Origin: JBEVJC01 sp040510375
GTDB lineage: Bacteria > Bacteroidota > Bacteroidia > Chitinophagales > Chitinophagaceae
Assembly (NCBI GenBank): GCA_040510375.1
Contig: JBEVJC010000008.1
Span: 1-64,000, forward strand
Length of the DNA: 64,000 nt
Direction: 5' to 3'
Within the stretch, counting starts at the first letter, position 1; each line of letters opens with the position of its first letter. The notes under the pieces were generated by a model that was not told the DNA's origin, ran no database searches, and saw only the letters and a program-made list of their open reading frames with translations. This document shows positions 58,441-64,000 of this stretch, piece by piece. The translations under genes were made by a program, and so were the position numbers.

Positions 58441-59601
58441 TTATCTGGGCATAACATAACTGTGTACATCATCTGCGCTGATGGTTTTCGCAGAAAGGAT
58501 AACCAGTCGCTCCACCACGTTACGCAGTTCGCGGATATTACCAGTCCAGTCGTAATCCTGCAGCAACCTGATAGCATCCTCATCCATTGTTTTTTTGGAG
58601 ATTCCGTAGTCAGTGCAGATATCTTCCAGGAACTGGTCCACCAGCACTGGTATATCATCCCTTCTTTCATTAAGGGAGGGAACATGGATCAGGATTACAC
58701 TGAGGCGATGGTAAAGATCGAGACGGAAAGTTTTTGCATCAACTTCCTGCAGCAGGTCCTTATTGGTGGCGGCGATCACACGCACATCAACGCTGATATC
58801 TTTATCGGCACCCACGCGGGTGATCTTACCTTCCTGTAATGCGCGAAGCACTTTGGCCTGTGCACTGAGACTCATATCGCCGATTTCATCCAGGAAGAGT
58901 GTACCTCCGTTTGCCTGTTCAAATTTGCCGATACGTTGTTTGATGGCAGATGTGAAGGATCCTTTTTCGTGACCAAATAATTCGCTTTCGATCAGTTCAG
59001 TCGGGATCGCAGCGCAATTGACTTCAACCAGTGGTCCGGTAACGCGGTTACTTTTCTCATGAACCCAGCGGGCCACCAGTTCTTTACCAACACCATTCTC
59101 ACCGGTGATGAGTATACGGGCATCGGTTGGTGCTACTTTATCAATCGTATCTTTTATTTTCTGGATGGGTGCTGAGCCGCCGATCATTTCCTGTACACGG
59201 CTCACTTTTCGTTTCAGTGTTTTGGTCTCGGTCACCAGGCTGTTGCGCTCCATTGCATTACGGATGGTAATCAGCAGGCGGTTAAGGTCGGGTGGTTTGG
59301 AGATGAAGTCATATGCACCTTTTTTTACAGCTTCCACCGCTGTTTCAATATTACCGTGACCGGAGATCATCACAATCGGGATATCCGGATTACTTTCCCC
59401 CGCTTTCTGGAGAAATTCAAGTCCGTCGATCTTCGGCATTTTGATATCACATAATACAAGGTCGTAAGTCTTTTCACGGAATTTCTTCAGGCCTTCTTCA
59501 CCATCAGAAGCTTCATCGATTTTATATCCTTCAAACGAAAGGATTTCGGAAAGTGTTTTACGGATTGCTTTTTCGTCGTCAATGATCAGGATTTCAGCCA
59601 T
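58441..59601 (-). CDS. Sigma-54-type response regulator without DNA-binding domain
   Basis: A 386-residue NtrC-like regulator. The receiver (phospho-acceptor Asp52 in LVLCDIKMPKIDG) is followed by an AAA+ sigma-54 activator domain with ILITGENGVGKELVA (Walker A), GGTLFLDEIGDMS (Walker B) and NIRELRNVVERLV. The sigma-54 contact loop, usually GAFTGA, reads GSFTSA. The protein ends about 15 residues after the AAA+ domain, with no Fis-type HTH, so it cannot bind DNA in the usual way. The start MAEILIIDDE at 59601 follows its own -7 box; a long upstream extension is unrelated. The partner kinase is not adjacent. Confidence 0.93.
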   Translation of the reverse strand: MAEILIIDDEKAIRKTLSEILSFEGYKIDEASDGEEGLKKFREKTYDLVLCDIKMPKIDGLEFLQKAGESNPDIPIVMISGHGNIETAVEAVKKGAYDFISKPPDLNRLLITIRNAMERNSLVTETKTLKRKVSRVQEMIGGSAPIQKIKDTIDKVAPTDARILITGENGVGKELVARWVHEKSNRVTGPLVEVNCAAIPTELIESELFGHEKGSFTSAIKQRIGKFEQANGGTLFLDEIGDMSLSAQAKVLRALQEGKITRVGADKDISVDVRVIAATNKDLLQEVDAKTFRLDLYHRLSVILIHVPSLNERRDDIPVLVDQFLEDICTDYGISKKTMDEDAIRLLQDYDWTGNIRELRNVVERLVILSAKTISADDVHSYVMPR

Positions 59602-59618
59602 TAAAAAAAGATTTTGCG

Positions 59619-59626
59619 CAAAAGTA
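59619..59626 (-). promoter_or_regulatory. -7 box of the response regulator
   Basis: TACTTTTG on the minus strand fits TAnnTTTG, 17 bp before the ATG. Confidence 0.55.
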
Positions 59627-59729
59627 ACTGAAAGTCCGGTGAGTTGGACAGGATCCGTTAAGAGGGGAATGAGCTTATTAACAGGCCGGGACTCCTGATC
59701 CCGGAACTTGCGCGACACGGACGTTTTAA

Positions 59730-59761
59730 AAAAAATTGAGGCCGGATAGAAATCCAGCCTC
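59730..59761 (-). terminator. Intrinsic terminator of the small-RNA candidate
   Basis: Arms GAGGCCGGAT and ATCCAGCCTC (one G-U pair), loop AGAA; eight T follow on the minus strand after CAA. Confidence 0.75.
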
Positions 59762-59792
59762 GCTTTTAAAATCCAATATCCTATGAAAAACC
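59738..59792 (-). ncRNA. Candidate small RNA between pdhB and the response regulator
   Basis: A minus-strand unit bounded by a promoter-like CATCTTTG (59797-59804) and a strong terminator hairpin (arms GAGGCTGGAT / ATCCGGCCTC, 59738-59761, then TTTTTTTT on the minus strand). The predicted transcript is about 55-60 bases. It lies between the pdhB terminator and the response regulator's own promoter, so it is neither a 3' end nor a needed leader. No known RNA family is recognised. Confidence 0.35.
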
Positions 59793-59881
59793 AATACAAA
59801 GATGCACATAAGCGGTCAAAACGCTGCATTGACGCTAAAATAAAATTGATCGTACTTGTACGCACCATTTTACAGCCGGGC

Positions 59882-59911
59882 ACAAAAAAAAGCCGGCAAC
59901 TGCCGGCTTTT
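59882..59911 (-). terminator. Intrinsic terminator after pdhB
   Basis: Arms AAAAGCCGGC and GCCGGCTTTT; eight T on the minus strand. It lies 19 bp past the pdhB stop. Confidence 0.85.
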
Positions 59912-59929
59912 CAAAGTATTATGTCTTGA

Positions 59930-60919
59930 CTACTTCTTAAGATACATCACTTCCTTCACCAGTTTGACTGTTCTTGGAACATCAGGTAAGGCTGCGGCTA
60001 CCAGGTTTGGCGCATAGTGTAATGGTGCGTCTGCGGCTGTGATCCGGCGGATGGGTGCGTCCAGGTAATCGAATCCTTCTTTCTGGATGCGATAGGTAAT
60101 TTCAGAGGAAATAGAAGCGAACGGCCACTGTTCTTCCACAATCACCAGGCGATTTGTTTTTTTAACACTTTCAAGGATGGTCATCCAGTCGAGCGGGCGG
60201 ATCGTCCGCAGGTCGATCACTTCTGCACTGATGCCTTCCTTTTCCAGTTCAGCAGCAGCACCCAGTGCAACCTTCATCATCTTGTTAAACGACACGATGG
60301 TAACATCAGTGCCTTCTTTTTTTACATCAGCTTTTCCCAGCGGGATATAATATTCTTCTTCCGGAACTTCTGATTTATCACCATACATCTGTTCACTTTC
60401 CATAAACATTACGGGATCTTCCTCATAACGGATCGCCTGTTTCAGCAAACCTTTTGCATCGTAACCTGTGCTGGGTGAAACAACCTTAAGACCCGGAATA
60501 TTCGCGTATAATGCTTCAAAAGCAGTTGAATGCTGTGCACCCAGTTGTCCTGCCGAGCCGTTACCGCCCCTGAAAACAATGGGACAGGAAATCTGGCCAC
60601 CGCTCATGGCAAGCATTTTGGAAGCTGTGTTCAGGATCTGGTCGAGGGCAAGCACCGCAAAGTTCCATGTCATGAATTCAACGATAGGGCGAAGTCCGTT
60701 CTGGGCGGCTCCTACACCAACTGCTGTAAATCCAAGTTCTGCAATGGGAGTATCAATGATCCGTTTTGGACCAAATTCTGCCAGCATACCCTGGCTTACC
60801 TTGTAAGCTCCGTTGTATTCTGCCACTTCCTCTCCCATCAGGAAAACCCTGTCATCTCTTCTCATTTCTTCAGCCATTGCTTCACGCAGGGCTTCACGGA
60901 ACGCGATTGATCTTGCCAT
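59930..60919 (-). CDS. pdhB: Pyruvate dehydrogenase E1 component, beta subunit
   Basis: Beta half of the E1 that carries the TPP-activating glutamate and dimer interface. The 329 residues include MGEEVAEYNGAYKVSQGM (with the Glu), TPIAELGFTAVGVGAAQNGLRPIVEFMTWNF, HSTAFEALYANIPGLKVVSPS and EQWPFASISSEITY. It pairs with pdhA at 25987, 34 kb away. It is preceded by a -7 box at 60946 and divergent from ypdA. Confidence 0.96.
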   Translation of the reverse strand: MARSIAFREALREAMAEEMRRDDRVFLMGEEVAEYNGAYKVSQGMLAEFGPKRIIDTPIAELGFTAVGVGAAQNGLRPIVEFMTWNFAVLALDQILNTASKMLAMSGGQISCPIVFRGGNGSAGQLGAQHSTAFEALYANIPGLKVVSPSTGYDAKGLLKQAIRYEEDPVMFMESEQMYGDKSEVPEEEYYIPLGKADVKKEGTDVTIVSFNKMMKVALGAAAELEKEGISAEVIDLRTIRPLDWMTILESVKKTNRLVIVEEQWPFASISSEITYRIQKEGFDYLDAPIRRITAADAPLHYAPNLVAAALPDVPRTVKLVKEVMYLKK

Positions 60920-60945
60920 TTTCGATATACTGTTTTAAAGTGGGG

Positions 60946-60953
60946 CAAATTTA
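60946..60953 (-). promoter_or_regulatory. -7 box of pdhB
   Basis: TAAATTTG on the minus strand fits TAnnTTTG, 26 bp before the ATG. Confidence 0.5.
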
Positions 60954-60996
60954 CGTGAGTGGGGGGATAAAACCTAAAATCACTGTTGCTCCAACT

Positions 60997-61004
60997 TATC
61001 TTTG
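60997..61004 (+). promoter_or_regulatory. -7 box of ypdA
   Basis: TATCTTTG, 4 bp before the ypdA ATG; nearly leaderless. Confidence 0.5.
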
Positions 61005-61008
61005 CCAC

Positions 61009-62022
61009 ATGTCCCAAACGAAAATTCCCCTGATCATAATCGGTGCCGGTCCTATTGGTCTGGCCTGTGCCATCGAAGCAAAAAAGGCAGGCATAGAGTA
61101 TCTCATCCTGGAAAAAGGCAACCTGGTTAATTCATTATTTAATTATCCGGCAAACATGACCTTTTTCTCCACTTCTGAACGACTGGAGATCGGTGGTATT
61201 CCCTTTGTGTCGATCCATCCAAAACCTACCCGCCCCGAAGCGCTGGAATATTACCGGCGGGTGAAGCTGGCTTATGATCTTCGGGTTAATCTGTATGAAG
61301 AAGTAACGGAGGTCCGGAATCTCCGGTCGGGCGATGGTCCAACCGCTTTCACTGTAATAACCGGCAAGGCGGTATACCGATGTTCCAAAATCATTGTGTG
61401 CACCGGCTTTTATGACCTTCCCTATCTGCTCGATGTGCCTGGCGAGAACCTGCCCAAGGTAACCCATTATTATAAGGAGCCCCACCCCTATGCTTTCCAG
61501 AAAGTAATTGTTATCGGGTCGCAGAACTCGTCGGTGGATGCGGCCCTTGAAACATGGCGTAAGGGAGCTGAAGTAACCATGGTGATCCGTAAACCCGGGA
61601 TCGGTGAAAGGGTTAAATACTGGGTGCGGCCCGATATACTTAACCGGATTGAAGAGGGATCAATCAGGGCCCTGTATAATTCATCGGTTACAGCTATCCG
61701 TGATGGGGAAGTTGATGTGCAGACACCTGATGGACTGATCACCATTCCCAACGACTGGGTTATTGCCACCACCGGATACCAGCCGGACCTGGCGTTCCTG
61801 AAAAAGATGGGGATTAATCTTTCTGACGATGAGGTGTTCTGCCCTTATATAAATGAGCAGACACATGAAACCAATGTACGCGGTATTTACCTGGCAGGTG
61901 TTATCTGCGGAGGCATGAACACCCACCGGCTTTTTATTGAGAACAGCCGTGTACATGCGACCACCATTTTATCCCATATAAAAGAAGAATATTTTAATAA
62001 CGATCCATCATTCATTCATTAA
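61009..62022 (+). CDS. ypdA: YpdA-like flavoprotein (putative bacillithiol disulfide reductase)
   Basis: A 337-residue FAD/NADPH oxidoreductase of the YpdA/Bdr family, which in Firmicutes reduces bacillithiol disulfide. FAD motif IIIGAGPIGLACAIEAKKAG at the N-terminus, NADPH motif VIVIGSQNSSVDAALE, and VIATTGYQPDLAF. The ATG at 61009 (MSQTKIPLII) follows the -7 box; longer in-frame starts lie in pdhB. Whether this organism makes bacillithiol cannot be seen here. Its 3' end overlaps the convergent GNAT gene by 4 bp. Confidence 0.92.
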   Translation: MSQTKIPLIIIGAGPIGLACAIEAKKAGIEYLILEKGNLVNSLFNYPANMTFFSTSERLEIGGIPFVSIHPKPTRPEALEYYRRVKLAYDLRVNLYEEVTEVRNLRSGDGPTAFTVITGKAVYRCSKIIVCTGFYDLPYLLDVPGENLPKVTHYYKEPHPYAFQKVIVIGSQNSSVDAALETWRKGAEVTMVIRKPGIGERVKYWVRPDILNRIEEGSIRALYNSSVTAIRDGEVDVQTPDGLITIPNDWVIATTGYQPDLAFLKKMGINLSDDEVFCPYINEQTHETNVRGIYLAGVICGGMNTHRLFIENSRVHATTILSHIKEEYFNNDPSFIH

Positions 62023-62531
62023 AGATCACGCTTCATCAACCAGTCGGTTTGTATATCATCCCCCAGGATGAACTCGTGTTGGGAGAAACGGGTGAATCCC
62101 CATTTTTTATAAAAAGCAATTGCATGATCATTCTTTTCCCAGACACCAAGCCATACCAGTTCTTTCTGAAGTGATTTCCCAAGACTGATACTTTCCTCCA
62201 TCAGCAACCGGCCGACTCCTTTACCGATGGCTTCTTTCACTACATAGATCCTGGCAATCTCGATGGTTTGCCGGCCATCAAGTTCGGGTGGATTGTTATT
62301 TTCCCGGATCCTGACATAACCCGCGGGTTGCCCATCACTGTATGCCAGCAGGAAATAATTTAATGGCATTCCCACTTCGCTGATCAGTTGTTCGTGACTG
62401 AAACTTTCCCTCATGAATTTTTCCATATTAACCGCGGAGTTGAAGGGAGCGAATGTATCCGTAAAAGTTTTACGGCTCAGTTCAGCGATCAGTGGCGCAT
62501 CTGTAATCAAGGCGTTTTTAATTGTTATCAT
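62019..62531 (-). CDS. GNAT family N-acetyltransferase
   Basis: A 170-residue acetyl-CoA-dependent transferase of the GNAT fold. Motif A reads IARIYVVKEAIGKGVGRLLMEESISLGK (Q/RxxGxG/A form VKEAIGKGVGRLL), with motif B VWLGVWEKNDHAIAFYKKWGFTRF. Such enzymes acetylate small amines, amino acids or protein N-termini; the acceptor is unknown. It lies 15 bp downstream of the thiolase gene on the same strand, so they may be co-transcribed. Confidence 0.92.
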   Translation of the reverse strand: MITIKNALITDAPLIAELSRKTFTDTFAPFNSAVNMEKFMRESFSHEQLISEVGMPLNYFLLAYSDGQPAGYVRIRENNNPPELDGRQTIEIARIYVVKEAIGKGVGRLLMEESISLGKSLQKELVWLGVWEKNDHAIAFYKKWGFTRFSQHEFILGDDIQTDWLMKRDL

Positions 62532-62546
62532 GACCGGAAGTATTTT

Positions 62547-63728
62547 TTATACAAACCGTTCAATTACCATTGCACTGGCACCCCCACCTCCATTACAAAT
62601 ACCGGCTGCTCCATACCGGGCATTGTTTTGACGGAGTACATTCAACAGGGTAACCAGGATCCTTGATCCGCTGGAACCCAGGGGATGGCCGATGGCTACA
62701 GCTCCACCATTTACATTTACCCTGGCGGGATCGAGTTTCAGGCGTCTTGTATTTTCGATACCCACCACACTGAATGCTTCGTTGAGTTCCCAGTATTCAA
62801 TGTCTTCCATTTTTAATCCGGCCTTACGCACTGCAATGGGAATTGCAATGCTGGGTGTGGTGGTAAACCATTCCGGTGCCTGTTCTGCATCAGCATAGGA
62901 AAGAATCCGGGCAACTGGTGTAAATCCGAGTTCGCGTGCCTTATCTGCACTCATGAGTAATAGTGCGGATGCACCATCGTTCATGGTGGATGCATTGGCT
63001 GCTGTTACGGTGCCGTCTTTGGTGAATGCAGGATTCAACGTGGCGATCTTGTCAAACTTAACATTAAAAGGTTCTTCATCCTTACTGAATACAAGCGGAT
63101 CCCCTTTGCGTTGGGGGATTTCAACCGGTACAATTTCATTATCAAAATTTCCTTTCTCCCAGGCCGCCTGTGCGCGCTTGTAACTCTCTGTAGCAAATTC
63201 ATCCTGCTGTGCCCTTGTAATTCCACAGGTGCTGGCGCAGAGTTCCGCTGCATTACCCATAGCCTTACCGTCATATACATCGGTCAGTCCATCCTTCGCC
63301 AATCCATCAATAAGTGTTGTATTCCCGTACTTATTTCCCCAACGCATACTGTCTGCATAAAAGGGAACATTACTCATACTTTCCATACCACCGGCGACCA
63401 CGATATCTGCATCGCCAAGTGCGATGCTTTGTGTTGCCAGGGCCACGGCCTTCATACCGCTGGCGCAGACTTTATTAACGGTAGTGCAATTGGTTTCATC
63501 CGGAAGTCCCGCGAATTTGGCAGCCTGTCGCGCCGGTGCCTGCCCAAGATTCGCCTGAAGAACACAACCCATCAGCACATCCTGTACCCGGGAATGTTCC
63601 AGTCCTGCCTTGTCAAGTACTCCCCTGATAGCTACAGCGCCCAGCTGTGTCGCTGAAAGTGATTTTAATGAACCTCCGAAACTTCCGATAGGTGTACGGA
63701 CCGCAGAAACAATAACAACTTCTTTCAT
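62547..63728 (-). CDS. Acetyl-CoA C-acyltransferase (thiolase)
   Basis: A 393-residue thiolase joining or splitting acyl-CoA and acetyl-CoA. The nucleophilic Cys is in TTVNKVCASGMKAVA, and the His and second Cys in NVNGGAVAIGHPLGSSGSRI and GICNGGGGASAMVIE. Length and motifs fit the acetoacetyl-CoA (AtoB) or short-chain class. With the HMG-CoA lyase at 55260 it could serve leucine and ketone-body metabolism, but the two are not adjacent. A TATCTTTA box precedes the ATG. Confidence 0.95.
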   Translation of the reverse strand: MKEVVIVSAVRTPIGSFGGSLKSLSATQLGAVAIRGVLDKAGLEHSRVQDVLMGCVLQANLGQAPARQAAKFAGLPDETNCTTVNKVCASGMKAVALATQSIALGDADIVVAGGMESMSNVPFYADSMRWGNKYGNTTLIDGLAKDGLTDVYDGKAMGNAAELCASTCGITRAQQDEFATESYKRAQAAWEKGNFDNEIVPVEIPQRKGDPLVFSKDEEPFNVKFDKIATLNPAFTKDGTVTAANASTMNDGASALLLMSADKARELGFTPVARILSYADAEQAPEWFTTTPSIAIPIAVRKAGLKMEDIEYWELNEAFSVVGIENTRRLKLDPARVNVNGGAVAIGHPLGSSGSRILVTLLNVLRQNNARYGAAGICNGGGGASAMVIERFV

Positions 63729-63800
63729 TTAATGGATATTTGGTCGTAAAGATAACATTTGTTAGTACAGGATATTTTGGGGCGACTTTGCCATCTTCCA

Positions 63801-63828
63801 AAAAAAAACACCCGGTTATTACCGGGTG
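63801..63828 (-). terminator. Intrinsic terminator after the last, partial gene
   Basis: Arms CACCCGG and CCGGGTG around TTATTA; nine T follow on the minus strand. Confidence 0.85.
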
Positions 63829-63849
63829 GTTCTATTAAATGGGAAAAAT

Positions 63850-64000
63850 TTACTTCACAACGTCTTCCAGTTCCACATCTCCATTGAAATCGTCTTCCTG
63901 TTCCAGGAGCGTGTCCTGGATAACACTGGCATCGGCCTGACGGCGATTTACAATTTTATCTTTCGATTTTTTGATCATCTGTGTAAGTACGTCTACACAT
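63850..64000 (-). CDS. C-terminal part of an unidentified protein (cut by window edge)
   Basis: The last about 50 residues are VDVLTQMIKKSKDKIVNRR, then QADASVIQDTLLEQEDDF and an acidic end NGDVELEDVVK. The basic-then-acidic tail would fit a regulatory or ribosome-associated protein, but I do not recognise it. A strong terminator follows its stop. Confidence 0.7.
   Translation of the reverse strand, partial: CVDVLTQMIKKSKDKIVNRRQADASVIQDTLLEQEDDFNGDVELEDVVK

Noticed and set aside
59773..59930. Plus-strand short frame starting MKNQYKDAHK as a possible leader peptide
   Set aside because: It reads through the pdhB terminator hairpin and no plus-strand biosynthetic gene follows.

Overview
The window is a chromosomal segment of a member of the Bacteroidota, most likely the order Chitinophagales (family Chitinophagaceae). 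This is inferred from family content (GSCFA protein, DUF6089 and PorT-like barrels, DoxX/BT_3928 protein, UbiD-like decarboxylase, recF-DUF721 pair), from lipoproteins with a serine before the lipobox cysteine, from the lack of clear Shine-Dalgarno sites, and from many -7 boxes of the Bacteroidota form TAnnTTTG a few bases upstream of start codons. I see no tRNA, rRNA, CRISPR array, insertion sequence or prophage. Most of the window is housekeeping.

Layout: 1-9.5 kb holds the start of nagB, an NTF2-like protein, pirin, an FMN reductase, a membrane pyrophosphatase (hppA) divergent from a LacI regulator, nnr and a serine hydrolase. 9.5-13.4 kb is a serA - AAA+ ATPase - TPR membrane protein operon. 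13.5-21.3 kb has an exported SAM-hydrolase family protein, a TPR protein, gyrA, a GYF-domain membrane protein and a small barrel. 21.3-28.5 kb has a saccharopine reductase-like enzyme, a sirtuin, an EVE protein, a CCG-domain protein, ribH, pdhA, recF and DUF721. 28.5-30.1 kb is the most unusual locus: five 29-bp repeats in front of satD (cyclase-like domain plus HTH) and a DUF3307 membrane protein.

30.1-44.3 kb holds a peptide-type permease overlapping a DoxX protein, DUF1599 divergent from folP, FKBP, an nrnA-like gene, ndk, TraB, a UbiD-like decarboxylase, a DUF6089 barrel, a dipeptide epimerase and malQ. 44.4-47.5 kb contains short genes with their own promoters or terminators, a CYTH enzyme, a DUF3052-like protein and an M48 protease. 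47.7-64 kb holds plsY, prmA, the rpsO-pnp pair, miaE, galM, GSCFA, HMG-CoA lyase, cdd, lepB, a sigma-54-type response regulator without its DNA-binding domain, pdhB, ypdA, a GNAT enzyme, a thiolase and the end of an unidentified gene.

Points that stand out: the satD repeat array; a bacterial Vps4-like AAA+ ATPase with a TPR membrane partner; a LacI operator motif upstream of lacI/hppA that recurs over the -33 box of a 51-residue membrane peptide next to malQ; two genes whose 3' ends are echoed just after their stop codons; and a short terminator-bounded transcript candidate between pdhB and the response regulator.
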